Source of the DNA: Druceiella hillmani
Taxonomy: Eukaryota > Arthropoda > Insecta > Lepidoptera > Hepialidae
Reading direction: 5' to 3'
Length of the DNA stretch: 64,000 nucleotides
Assembly: GCA_039881145.1 (NCBI GenBank)
Contig: JAYKKI010000095.1
Coordinates: forward strand, 9,228,501-9,292,500
Shown: in pieces, positions 50,933 to 63,120 of the stretch
How the letters are laid out: the number at the start of each line of letters is the position of its first letter
Numbering within the stretch: position 1 is the first letter of the stretch
Position numbers and translations under genes: made by a program
The notes under the pieces: generated by a model
Told to the model about the DNA's origin: nothing
Seen by the model: only the letters and a program-made list of their open reading frames with translations
The model's database searches: none

Positions 50933-51791
50933 TATGAATTCCCGAAATAGAAATTGACAATAATTCAGAACTTGGTGGTGTGGAAAGTTCAGTTCGTAAA
51001 TATTTTATGTTTTCTTCAATACATTACGCAGTATATTGAATGAATGAAATTCTAATCGCAGGTGCTTGTAACACTTGCGTAAATAATAGTAGAAATACAG
51101 TTAAGCTATTCGCTGTAAATCCATGACATGAATTTTTTTCAAAATCTGTGGTCGCATCTTAGTGAAAACTCTTAAATGATTAGGAGTCACCTTAATATTC
51201 TATGAGGACCAGCTTAAGAAGATTAAGATAAACCAGCTTAAGATAAGATTTTGGGTGCGTACTGTAAAAAGTTGGTTAATATTTTTAAAGCACTAGTGGT
51301 AAAATAAAAAGAATATACTGTTAGAAATTTAATATTTCCCGTATTTGAAAACGTTTACGGGCAAAATATATTACTTGAGGGGCATTGTATTACGACAAAA
51401 GTAAAAATTATGAGTTTTTAATACATTTGCCACGATTGTAGAAAATATAAACTCTCAGGCTGGATATAAGTATAATACTGGAAAACGATATATTGCTAAT
51501 TTCACCTGTGAATAGTTACAACGAGGCTTAATGACGCGCTTCCTTATATTTGTACATTTAAATTACAATAAGTAATATTTCATATCAAATATATTTTCAC
51601 GATTCGCTTTTATTCTACTTTATACTTTGTCCACGTAAATAAATTAATAAATATGGAATAATAACATAACAGAGATATATTTTACGAATATGAAGATTTA
51701 AATTATGATAACCACACAAATGAGTAGTTAGTGATGGGAAGCATGTTATTTTTCCTGTTTAAACTTACAATATAATATAAAATTTTCTCTC

Positions 51792-51916
51792 AATTAAATG
51801 AAAATACGTGATGTAGTACTACTACTTTACTGTACTTTCTACTCTCTTTAAGTTCTTTACCACGACCTAGGTTTCGTTGTATTATGACATCTTCAGGTGG
51901 GCTATTAGCAAAGTTT
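51792..51916 (+). repeat. Interspersed repeat copy, partial, forward orientation
   Basis: It contains tcaattaaatgaaaatacgt, ctttaccacgacctaggttt, cgttgtattatgacatcttc and gggctattagcaaag. It is 0.9 kb from the inverted copy at 50695-50932, so the two could form an inverted pair. Confidence 0.75.
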
Positions 51917-54900
51917 CTTAACGTCAATTAAAGAAATTAACGGGAATACATCTTGTAGACTAATATGCAGGCTAATCCAACATATAATACTAATCGCACA
52001 TGATTGATTTTAAGTTTTTTAGTTTGCATTTCTTTTTTATTAACCATATTTTTTACATTCTTTTAGTCTTTTAGAAAATAATTTCCAATTAGTTCTTAAA
52101 GTTTACCAGGAGATTTCATGTCCTTTACCTACAGGTACGTAAAACTAATTTGCCTTTTCATAGCAGCTTCTGAGCTCTTTTTTTTTATCTGAATCAATGT
52201 TCATATCGTACGTACACCAAAGCGATGTTTTCATTTGCCTGTAGACAAATATTATAATGAAATTGGAATGCATTAAAAATGTTAACTCCTATTTACCAAC
52301 AAATTTAATTTTAGCAGAACACCTCTTTAACAGTTTATCGAACAGTGCAAATTGTAGTTAGTTTGACCCACCACAGATTTAAAATGCCGAAAATATAGCA
52401 TAAACATTTTAGGACAGGACATTCATTGTTTGCATGTTTTTCAATGCATATCTAAAGGTTTACCACCCAAAATTACGAAAAAGTTGAGCCTCCTATCATT
52501 AGCCCCTACAGACAATACCCCACATAATATGTATAATTTAAAAAAAATCCCATACTTAATTAGCCTCACTCACCTAAGTTTCCATGTAAATGTTTTTAGG
52601 TATTAGCTACTGATATACTTACAGGTTTATATGTTTTATGGTTATGTAATGTATTAAGTTTCTACTGCAAGCGCTTTCATAAAAAAATGATTGAGGCAGA
52701 CAGACAGGCAGATACGTTAGTCATCTTTTAAGGGTTTCTTTCAATTAGGGGATAGGTTTTTACTTTCGAGGTATACAGAACCCTGAAAACGGCTATTAAC
52801 AAACATACATTTTTGTTAAATGGCGATTAATAAACATATGCATCCTCGATTATATAAGTTTTATGCGACGTGTTGTGGTAACGGCCCCATTGTAATGATA
52901 TTAACATGGCTTTTAGAAAAACATAACCAAAGTTATCCTGGTTTTGACATGTAAAATATAATATATAACATAGAAGTACAGGCAGAAAATTTGTGATAAA
53001 TTTTGACATAGAAAATAATTTGTTAATTTTTTGCTGTGACATTATTTTATTTTTCTTTTGTAAAACTATTTATTTCCTTTATGTTATTCATGATAAAGGT
53101 AAATTATTTTATTTAAATGTTTGCTTTTATTTAATATGTATGTACAAGATATATTTAAATATTTTCAAATCAGCTGCAAGAATGATGCTGGCAATTAATT
53201 ACGGAATGTTGATCAACAATTTAAGTTCCCAACATCCAACCAAATTTGCAATGGGAATATTATCTCTTTATTTAAAATTAAATTTACTATATTTACAGTA
53301 TAAAATGTATTTTGAAATGTGTCCCTCGAGACGTCCTTGATTCGATATCCATCTTGAAGAATGTTCTAAACATTTGATTTTTCGCGTTAGACAAAATAGC
53401 ATCTCTTAGCTGCCTTGTTACACGAATCGTAACATTACCTACCTGGCGAAACCCGGAGGATTGAGATGATTCTATCTGTATCTTAATTTTTATAAAATAA
53501 TATTATCCGTTCTGGCTATGGAGGGTAACATCTGGCTCACATACATACATACAGTTGTACATACGTACTCGTATGTACATTGTAAAAATAATACATTACT
53601 TGGCATGCTGCGGTCGAGTAAAAAGTGTATTACTTTGGGCAAGTATTTGATATAAATATGTGCTTTAAACAAATGACGCCATGCCCGTACTGAATGTTTT
53701 CGACTTTTTTTAACTCCAAAATGACTTGATCGGGTAAAACTTGAGAGACTACTCAGAATAATTAGTGCGTACAAAAATTTGTTTATTATATAATAACATT
53801 TTCAACATATATTACGTGATAAACGGAATAATGTATTTTTATATGTTTCAATATAGTTACATTTCTACGGCTGAAGTACAATTTGTATTTACATCTTCTA
53901 TTGGCGAAAGAGAGATAAAGTTACGATAGCCGACGTGTCGTCGCGCTACGAAGCGGTTTTTTCATCTTTTGTAACACTAATTAGGCGTATAAATTGACTT
54001 TAACGGGAATGAAAAAAAATCTTCTATTGAAGGTGCTGACAAACCATTAATTTACTTAGGCAGCATTGAATTTTACTTTACTGGTACTTTCAGAAACAGT
54101 GGTCGCTTGCCTTTTATATCCAACAATTATTTTTTATTATTTTTTCCGATTTCCTCATATATTTTTATTTATAATAAATGAATAACAAGCAAAACGAAAT
54201 AATATCATATGAGACGAAGTATAAGGTGATATATCCGACAATAAAAAAGTTATACTCATCCGCTATACACAATATGGAATGAACCTCGACCAAAAAACCG
54301 AGAGTTCGGATCCTGATTAAATAAAAAATAAATAATAACTTTTTAAATATGCGTAATATAGCTCTTTTGTGCCCTTTTTTATCAGGCACAATATTTCCAA
54401 ATATTAGTCTTTTTTACAAAATACCCGCCTTTCTATAACGTACTTGTAATTGTAATGTGAATTCGCACAAAAGGTTTTGTACCTATGTTTATATGTCAAA
54501 AAACAATACGGCTATCCCCATTAGTGCTATAAATAAATTTATCAAAGAAGTTTCACACCACTTGCTGGATTAATTTTGAGTCGACTTTTTTACATTTCGT
54601 TAAATAAATCTATAAAATAAGTCACAAATCACTTACTGTGTTAAAACATATCCGTAAAACCAAAGCAGTATTTATGAAATTATGTGACAATTACAAAATT
54701 CGATGGACATAAAATGTTTGTATTTTTGCCTAGGGTCCATGTTAAGTTTTATGGATGTTAATATGTTCTCATGTTAACATTAGTCTGTATATAATTTTTA
54801 AAATAGTACGCAATTACAAAAATACATTTTCGCCTTAAATCCAAAAGTTATAATTTTCATAAATTTCAGGAATTCCATCAGCCGATTCAGTATTTTGGAA

Positions 54901-55238
54901 AATTTCCTCTATCAATCTTTTCGAAGTTATAACGTTGTAACCGATAAATAAATAGAGTATATTTCCAATAACTATTTCATTTCAACGTAATCTTGCCCAT
55001 TAGCTAAACTTATATTTGTATGCTGGTTCTTTATAGACTTAGTCTTAATAGACAGATTTGGTAGAATTGCATTCAGCGCGTAATTATGTTGTTGAGAAAA
55101 TATTTCTTGATTTGTGAGAAATATGAAATGTAACTTTTTGTGATTTACCTTGCGTGCATAATATAAGCATAGGTTATGATTAATATATTATTTTAAAGTA
55201 TGATAATTAATTCCAGCATTTGATAAACATTTTCATAG

Positions 55239-55381
55239 CTAAACTTGGGGCGTTCTTTGAAATGAAAATGTGGGTTCCTCTCAGTAAGCTCACATTTTGT
55301 ATGTACGTGATACATACAGCTTTCATCTATCGAACAGTGGGAAACCAAGTGGAACGCTTTTTCTTCTGCGACCCAATAATT
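55239..55381 (+). pseudogene. NRF copy 2 exon c (PLSKLTFCMYVIH), donor GT mutated to AT
   Basis: The acceptor is ttttcatag. The frame is open: FFEMKMWVPLSKLTF, MYVIH and [13 protein letters not shown]. The aligned donor reads ATAAGT at 55382-55387 against GTAAGT in gene 1. Reading through gives IISSFLLYLN and a stop. Confidence 0.85.
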
Positions 55382-55789
55382 ATAAGTTCTTTTTTACTCT
55401 ATTTAAATTAATCATTCTTTTCATTCAATATTAGCAGATAAAACGATCTTACTTGGAAGTAAACAGTGGAACTAAGTTGCTGTCTCGAAAATTTCAAACC
55501 GACGGCAGAGGCATAGACTAATGGATAATGTGTCACTTAATAGGATAATGTGTCACTTATAAATAAAAGAACAACTGAAAATGAACTATTTAAATCTTAA
55601 AAAGTCCTGTTTTTTGCTAATGATAATGAATAATGTGAGTGCAAGTGAGTGTTTATATTTTTGTTTCATGTCAAAAATGATTACTTATAATGAAAAAAAA
55701 TTGAATTTTGATTCTATCTCTAGACTATTTCACTTTCAGCTTTTCTATTCCACGTTATTTCGATTGTTGGTGTCATTTCTAGAGAAATG

Positions 55790-56400
55790 TACCGTATAAT
55801 TTCCAGAGAGCGAGTGTCAGTGAGGAAATGTCCATTATTTTTCCAATGGATTTCACTAAGTCCGCAGATATTTAACCCACATCTGGTAATCTCCCTCTCA
55901 AAATCATTAGCAAGTCGGGGCTGAGCAAGTCGCACATTCCACGTACTTATCTTTAGGACTTGTTGCAGTTTGATGGTATTACTAGTAGCCGGATTTTCAT
56001 GAGAAGCCTGGTTGCTCACTCCTCTGGTAAACAATTTTCCACCGCCTGCCCCGGACGCAGAGCGGCGCCGGTCGCTATGCGGTTCGCGTGATTTACTTAT
56101 TTGTATTTCAATGTAGAGTTTCGTGGAAATATAGTTACAGTAGTTTCCCGTTGTTTTCTGCACCGGTCCATTTAGATGTTATTTTAACCTCTAGGCTCCT
56201 AAGACTTCTTCCAACCATTTGCCTGATCAGACGTGTGTGGTTATACCGCCACAGGTCGGTCGCCAGAGCCTCGTCAGTTATCTGGTAGGGGCACTGCAGC
56301 GGTTGAACTGTTGCCGTCGGTTATTCATACGAACCACTAAAGCGAGTAAGTGAGGATGGCTGTTGCGGCCGGTGGCCAGTTTTCAAAAAATATTCTTAGA
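55790..56400 (-). mobile_element. RTE-like LINE, 5' UTR and endonuclease start
   Basis: On the minus strand, from about 55985 downwards, the frame reads VLKISTWNVRLAQPRLAND, EREITRCGLNICGLSEIHWK and NNGHFLTD, the N-terminus of the apurinic-type endonuclease of RTE-type LINEs. The 5' side to about 56380 is GC-rich against an AT-rich background, with segments such as ctctgcgtccggggc, and is probably the element's 5' UTR and promoter. The element ends abruptly in the endonuclease. It lies in copy 2 of the NRF cassette, between exons c and d, with no counterpart seen in gene 1. Confidence 0.75.
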
Positions 56401-57550
56401 ACTTCGTTTTAGAAAAATATGTCTGTTTGTTAGCTCTGTCCACGGCCGATAAGCGGCAAGAATATTGCGAGCTTACTATACTCGTATACATAAGTGACAC
56501 CCTTTCATTGAGCCTTCAAACCGTAAACATGCATTTCATAAAATGTTAGAAAATGTATGTATGTGCTTTCTTTTTTTTATATAAGTACTTATATAGGGTC
56601 TCGAAAATGTCTTTGGACTGCCTGTTCGCCAAATCTAATATTCTGTCTTCCTTCCATGTAGGTTTGATGTAAAAAACTTCTAAACTTTTTATTCTATTTT
56701 CATTTTTCAATGCTCTTTAATACATGAAGAAGAAAATAAGATATATGTCCCTTAAATAAAATAAAAAGAGGAACTATATAACTGTGGAATAATGTGTCAA
56801 TTAGATGTTTACACGGACGTAACTGGGAACACAATATTTACTGTTTCAAAAACATTGAAAAGTGAGTCTTTTTGTAAGATCTCATTAAAAATCACTCATT
56901 TTGTATGCAAACCGATAAATATAAAAAAAAAATATGATTTTCATCTTGTCACTTCTTTTCATTTATTGTAATTGTTATACCTGCGTTAACTGTACTGAGG
57001 AATATGGTCGCCCTAAAGATCATTATAATACAAGCGTCTACATGAGTTTTCAGGGTTAGAAATTTATTTTTTATATTTCACAGATATTTATATTATTAAT
57101 TTATATGAAGTAGAGCTGGAAAAAGAAATGTTTAAATTTTATTTTATAATATTCACCTTGCACCTAAAAACTAATATTGTGAATAATAATAAATGTTATG
57201 AATCTCATAATGTTTCTCTCAAATTAGACCAACAGTCGTTTATCGATTCTCTTGGCAAAATTACTTTATATTCATGCTCTACCTAAAAACTACTGTTGTA
57301 AACATCAATAAAAACCACCTAGACAAAGAATCTAGCTATTTGCTCCGACATCAACTATAATTTATGCATTTTCTTTTGATCGACGTCCAATAACGCGGAG
57401 TACTCCTGATGGTTTTCTCATGGTGCCACGAACTGAGAAGTCAGTTTTCAAGTACAAGTTCCCCTAAACTGTCTTTTTTAAAACCGTAAAATTTCACTGT
57501 GTAAAATCTGTTTTCATTGAGCTAGAATTCATTTTTTACTTGAATTTCAG
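56401..57550. other. Copy-2 intron, right of the RTE fragment
   Basis: Homologous patches to gene 1 at 56810-56880 and 57360-57480. No exon other than 57551-57663. Confidence 0.55.
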
Positions 57551-57663
57551 GTAGTTCGTGCTGTAGTAAATCTGATATTAAGTTTGGTGGTGTCGTTGCC
57601 GCCGTACCTCTGTGTGTTTAAACCAAATTATGATCTGATCATGGTAATACTGGACAATAACAG
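57551..57663 (+). pseudogene. NRF copy 2 exon d (last helix)
   Basis: The acceptor is gaatttcag and the donor is gtctgt at 57664, with the frame open. It encodes VVRAVVNLILSLVVSLPPYL and then KPNYDLIMVILDN. Length and phases are identical to 30777-30889. Confidence 0.85.
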
Positions 57664-57947
57664 GTCTGTTTCACAGCTTCCATTTCTTATTTTAGTAATT
57701 TTTTTTTAAATCGTTTCAAACAAAATACTATTTTTAATTTAAATCTATTACAGTAAAAAAATGGTGCAATTATGGAATCAGTCACACACTTATGTCCAAT
57801 AAACAGGCAGATTAGCAAATTCCCTTCGCCAATAAAATTGTTACTTTTGGAATATATAAATAAAGTAGAAAATATAAAAGTGTACATAATAATAATTTAC
57901 CAATAAAATAATTTTTTCTCTTAAAATAATTTTCTTCTACATTGCAG

Positions 57948-57975
57948 AAAATCGAGGAAACCTAAAATGGAATAA
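57948..57975 (+). pseudogene. NRF copy 2 terminal exon
   Basis: The acceptor is tctacattgcag. It encodes the end of an Arg codon, then KSRKPKME and TAA, aligned with NLTKAKTE in gene 1. Confidence 0.8.
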
Positions 57976-60130
57976 ATTTACAAGCTTCGACTGTCTATAG
58001 GACGCTGAAACACTGGAATTCGTTGAAAAAGCAACATTGCAGATCATTACATAAATTAAATTGTGTATTATTCATGTAAGGTTAAAGCCATTACATGCAC
58101 GAAAATAAGCAAAATTAAAAAGGGAAAACCATAAAATTAATCCAACTGGCTAATCTAAATATAGTAAATAAAAAAAGAGTGAAAAGAAACCCTTTTACAA
58201 TAATTCTTTACGAGTCCATTTTCGTAAAGCTTGCCGTTTACGAATCATCGTGTGTTAATATTTGCAAAAATTACCACAATTCTTGATAATAATTTCATAC
58301 AATTCTAATTACATAAATTTGTTTCAATCTTTTATTCGTAGACTGTTAATTTAATAAAATGGCATCTCAAACAACAATGATTGGATACAGCTACTTTAAG
58401 TCAGTTTTAATGAGCCGACTAGACTGCAGCTAGTTGCCCTTGGTTGAAGTCATTAAGGAAAAGACTACACTAGCCAACTGTGACAGCGCCTATAGCCACA
58501 CTTTCACTTCTGACCGTTACACATATACTGATAAACGTATCATCGAATTTCGTCAATCCTTGGGATAGTATACCATAATTGTTGTGTCGATTGCTAAATT
58601 GAATTTGAAGTGAAACTTCTTTGGGCTTGATGAGAATTAAATGTGAAGGACGTAACGTTCCTCGTGCAAAGTTTTTGCAACGTTTTGTGATATCATAATG
58701 TAATGAATCTTTCCCAAGAATGAAAGAACATAGGCATTCAGCTAACAACCGCGAGAGATAGACAAACACGATACGGAAATGGCGCGAACTATTGCTATCA
58801 GCTCTTTATATATCATATGTTAAAGTAAACTGTCAAAATTTTGCGCAAAAACAAACAAAAATGGCGCTCACTACTGCCATCAGCTCTTTTGTAAATTATC
58901 TCTGTCAAACTTTAGTTGATTGATTTATCTATTTGTGATCGAGTTGTTTCTAATTTTGCGTATGATTTATCAATTACAAGACTAGCAACATGTTTACTTA
59001 ACTTACTTATAAATCCGCAAGGAACTCGCATATAAATTTATCGTAAATATAATTTATACAAGAGCGATACATCTCGTCTTCCGTCATTTGTGTGTAGCCG
59101 TGTACAAAACTCGGCTAAACCTATTTCACGTCTATTTTTTCTCTTTTTTATCATTATAAAAATAAGGTCGACTTGTATGGAATTGAATATATAATAGAAT
59201 CTGCGAAACTAAATTTCATGCACTTCTAATTGTTGTATCATCATAAAATGTGGCAGTTATGTGTAGTTCTGATGACAATACAATAAAAAAATTTCATAAA
59301 ATTAAAACAACTGGTTTTTACCCTTAAAATAAAGAAAAAGTACTAAAAAAATAATGGAATTTTCAATTAAATATTTACACACATCAGGGAGTAATAAAAT
59401 TAAAAATAAATTAATATTTTAAAAACTTAAAATAAACACGCTTTTAAAAAATACTGCATTAAAAAGCAAAAACTAATTTTCGAACCCTTTTTTTGTCTTC
59501 TCAGTGAGGACTTAAGTGTAGGCCATATTTATTGTTGAGTAAATATTTGAGTGTATGAGCGTGGGGCATTTTTCCTTGAAATCTAACTGAAATGTTAAAC
59601 ATTTTCATTCACATAATAATACTTACGAGTATTTTTGAGAAAGAGCGCCACAATTTTTATGAAATAAAAAAATATAAAGTATATTATGAATATAAAGTAT
59701 ATTATGAATTGTTTGTGTAAACTGTTAATGGGATATATCGATTTTTTAACATTTCTTTTCCCTAAAACATTATAATTAGGTTTTGTTTTCAATATTTTAT
59801 TAATTCATTGCAGAGTTTCACTTTTGTGTACGAGAAATTATATGGCAATTACTAAATTTATAAAATAAATTTACTTATTGCCATATAGTTTAATTAATGT
59901 TGTGTCCAATTTGAACAGTGTTATAATGATCCATTAATATTTGAAAATAATTGTGGAATGTTGGTATTGTCGTTAAAGGTCTTAAAGAATAAATTATAAT
60001 AATTTCATTCAAGGATATAGAGAAAATTTTTTTGGGAATGTCGATCGAGGATGAATTGTAATCTTTTAATAGTATTAATAAAACGATACTTGTTTTTTAA
60101 TAACCCCATCATTAATGTATGTGTAGTTAG
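57976..60130 (+). other. 3' flank of NRF copy 2, homologous to the flank of gene 1
   Basis: Homology to 31010-34000 is patchy but ordered. It includes the post-stop segment, an AATAAA at 58353, and a tcgatcgagga run followed by an acgatac run at 60043-60087 that matches 33914-33980. No coding sequence was recognised. Confidence 0.5.
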
Positions 60131-61867
60131 CATATTCTCCTTAGGCTCATTTGAAAAATCTTTTCGTTTTTTTATTATACAAGTAGTTATTAATTTCTAT
60201 AAAAACAAATCTAGCTGTGTCTAATATGTAAGAAGGGGTAAAATATAACAAGTGTTTCGGCATAACATTTTTCTTGATCGAAGAAAATGAAGTTGCGAAG
60301 TAAAACATCATTTATTGTGAAATAATCAATAAAGGCGTCCCCAATCCCAAATCATATTACAGTAAAATTTTGAGAAAAATATGATGATGACTAGAAACAG
60401 TTAAATTGGATGTGTCCTAATATAAACTGAACTCTCAAAGCAATTTCGGTAAGAAAGTTTGGAATAGTTAAATGAGTTCGTATTACATTTAAAATTTATT
60501 TCCATTACTCAAGAAAGGTTGGAAAAATTCTTTGAAATGTTATTTTGAGACAATATTATGTCAATATAAAATAATACTATTATGTTTAGTAACATCTCTC
60601 GATTCTGTAGTAATGGTAGATACGATTTAATTGGGTAAACTCGCGTTAAGGAGGATAAAATACATTTAAATATTTTTATTTATTTCAAAAAGGATATTCC
60701 AGTTTGTGCATACTTTTCACATAACATATGATGGATTTTATTTAATAAAGGGATAAATTAATGTTTTGTTTACAATATATTACTAAATAGCAAACAATTA
60801 TGGAATACTTAACTGCTTATGATATTGTGTCATAACAGGTATTACTGGAAATATTTGCATATATTATAATTTCTGATATATGTCGCAGTTTTTTTTCGTC
60901 ATAAAATTATTTATGCAAATGAACACACAAATAAACAAGATGCATTGAAGAGAAATCATAAAAATACCTAGTCAGATACTATATTCATTTCAACACACAA
61001 TCAGCTGAAAAGTACTAGGATTTCCTTATATGTGAGTTATATTTGAGTGAAATGTAATCTTATCTAATTATCACTGTAAAATCCGCTTGGTTAATCTAAG
61101 CTTAACGAATACTTGAGAGACTTCATAATTGTAATAACTTCTATATATATACTAACGATAATACAGTATAGAAAAGATGGTGTCAAAATTAAAGAAGTGA
61201 ATATATTTACTCTTCATTAGTTTGCCTTGCTAATATGAGTACTTACGTTTTAGTAACTTAAAATGCATTATAATTGGTAAACTAAACACGAGTCGTAAAT
61301 AGCAGGGACGTGACATAAATATTGCGTGCGAATATTGAATATTTTTATTATTTTATACTGCAAAGTTATAATTTGCTGTGACGAGTTAATATACCTTATA
61401 AATAATGTTAATACTACATACGTAAGAATATTTTACGTCAGCAACAATAAATTCGTAAACGGAAATTTTCGTCATTTGATTAAATACCCTTAAGGAAAAT
61501 GACTTGTAAAAATGACTAATAAAACTAAGGTAAGGTTAAAACAATTAGAAATATATTGATTGAACAAATATATATTTAAAATAATACCAAAAATGTTTTG
61601 TGTAATTGCAAAAAAATTTACATTTGTCTATACTTAAATCTATTTTAAAAGAAAATGTTTGTAACCAAATTAATTTTATATTTAAAATATGGTTGGCACA
61701 AATAAAAATTCGATAAGTCGATGACTATTCACAAAATTCATTGCATTTTGCCTATAATATTATTAAACCATGTACTGTAATCATTATATTACTTAATAAT
61801 CTGTCATGCTAAGTAATGATATGAATGTCGATAATACACGGATATTTTAATAATATAAATTGTAAAA
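60131..61867. other. Gene-free AT-rich stretch
   Basis: Nothing recognised on either strand. Confidence 0.5.
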
Positions 61868-63120
61868 TATAGGGTTTTCCAATAAAGGCATGTCGATATT
61901 GAAACAAAATAAAGTGTGTGTGAGGTATTAACAAAATTCTTTATTTATATCATTATGTATGGAATATAATATCGTTCAAATGCTTGCCGCGGCTTCTCAC
62001 GGCGGCACGAATCCGAGTGGTCTAATTTTCAATGACTCTTCCACATAACTCAGGCTAAATTTCAGCGATGGCCTGGGTTATGTTTACTTTAAAGACATTG
62101 GTCACTGGCGGTTTATCGGCATAGATATGCGACTTCAGGAAACCCCACAAGAAAAAATCTAGCGGGTCAAATCGTGCGAACTTGGTGGTCGATTTACATC
62201 ACTCCTGCAAGAGATGCCACCCTCAAATCGTTCATGCAGAATGTCCATCATGGCATCCACTGCGTGGCATGTTGCGCCATCCTGTTGAAACTACATATTA
62301 TCTACGTTCATATCATCTAATTTGAGCCACAAGAAATTGGTTATCATCGTTCCATAGCGCTCGCCGTTGACGAGATTACCTCACCAACATCGTTTTCAAA
62401 AAAGTACGGACCAATGACGCCGCTGGACCAAAATCCGCACCAAACAATAACTTTTTTGTTAATGTATTGTCACCTGATGAACCCCGTGTGGGATGGCGAT
62501 GCCCCATATATGGCAATTTTGCATGGTAACATGGCCATTCATCCAAAAATGCGCCTTGTTAAAGATCATTTTTCGTCCAAAATTGGGGTCCTCTTTCAAG
62601 CGCTCCGAAGCTCAGTAGGCGAACAAACCGCGTTATCTGTGGCCATTAATTTTAGGCCCCTGGGTTAATTGGATCTTGTACGGGTATAAACCCATGTCCC
62701 AATGCAAAATTTACCAGGTTGAAGTCTGCGAAAGGCGGAGTTCTTGTGCACGGCGAGGAATTGACTGCCTCGGGTTATCCTGCACACTTTAACGGACCGC
62801 AGCGATGTTCTCAACCGATCTTGGTTTCCATAATCTTAAACGTATTGGCTGACAGCTAATCGAACCGGTCGTCTCAAATTTGGTCACCAAACGTTGCAGG
62901 GTCGACTTTGATGGGCCACCGCGTCTGCCGTAAAATGGACGCAACGCACGCAACGTTTGCACTAACGAATACTCATTTTTATAATAAAGTTTTATCATAC
63001 TATGATGATTTGGCATCACTGACTGAACAATAAACAACCGATTAGACAGCCACCACGAAAACAATGGTCGCCACAGGCTGCCAACATCGACCCGCCGCAA
63101 TTGAAAACGCCGTTAAAAAG
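61868..63120 (-). mobile_element. Tc1/mariner (IS630) superfamily transposon, inactive
   Basis: On the minus strand the N-terminus (63100-62789) reads MIKLYYKNEYSLVQTLRALR, GGPSKSTLQRLVTKFETTGS and RSVENIAAVR, a helix-turn-helix start typical of an insect Tc1/mariner family. Further down come FNKAHFWMNGHV, VIVWCGFWSSGVIGPYFF and FQQDGATCH (second catalytic Asp), then a frameshifted C-terminus. The first catalytic DE pair is damaged: one codon is missing and Glu is Lys. The left end begins gggttttccaataaaggcat. The matching right terminus could not be found, so the right limit is approximate. Confidence 0.8.

Larger units (their letters stand above)
50240..55238. other. Copy-2 intron between exons b and c
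   Basis: Partly alignable with the gene 1 intron 21249-28079. It lacks the mariner and SINE but has two interspersed-repeat copies of its own. Open frames at 52993-53340 and 53490-53774 look like chance. Confidence 0.6.
48001..57975 (+). pseudogene. Duplicated 3' exon cassette of the NRF-6-like gene (copy 2), 5'-less and splice-damaged
   Basis: Five blocks match the last five exons of gene 1 in order: 48001-48142, 50056-50239, 55239-55381, 57551-57663 and 57948-57975, all at identical expected lengths. Introns and the 3' flank are also alignable, so this arose by segmental duplication and not retrotransposition. No equivalents of the first seven visible exons were found between 31 and 48 kb. 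The first block has a TAA in place of the SK codons and has lost the aligned donor. The third block has ATAAGT where gene 1 has GTAAGT. The last two blocks are open. It could be a decaying pseudogene, a remnant once used as an alternative 3' cassette of gene 1, or part of a gene whose 5' half was lost. Coding similarity is still high, for example [20 protein letters not shown]. Confidence 0.8.

Noticed and set aside
53490..53774. 94-aa antisense open frame in the copy-2 intron
   Set aside because: It lies in intron sequence that aligns with gene 1 without a matching frame there, and has no recognised motif.
62414..62668. 84-aa open frame on the plus strand
   Set aside because: It is the antisense shadow of the Tc1/mariner-type transposase remnant.
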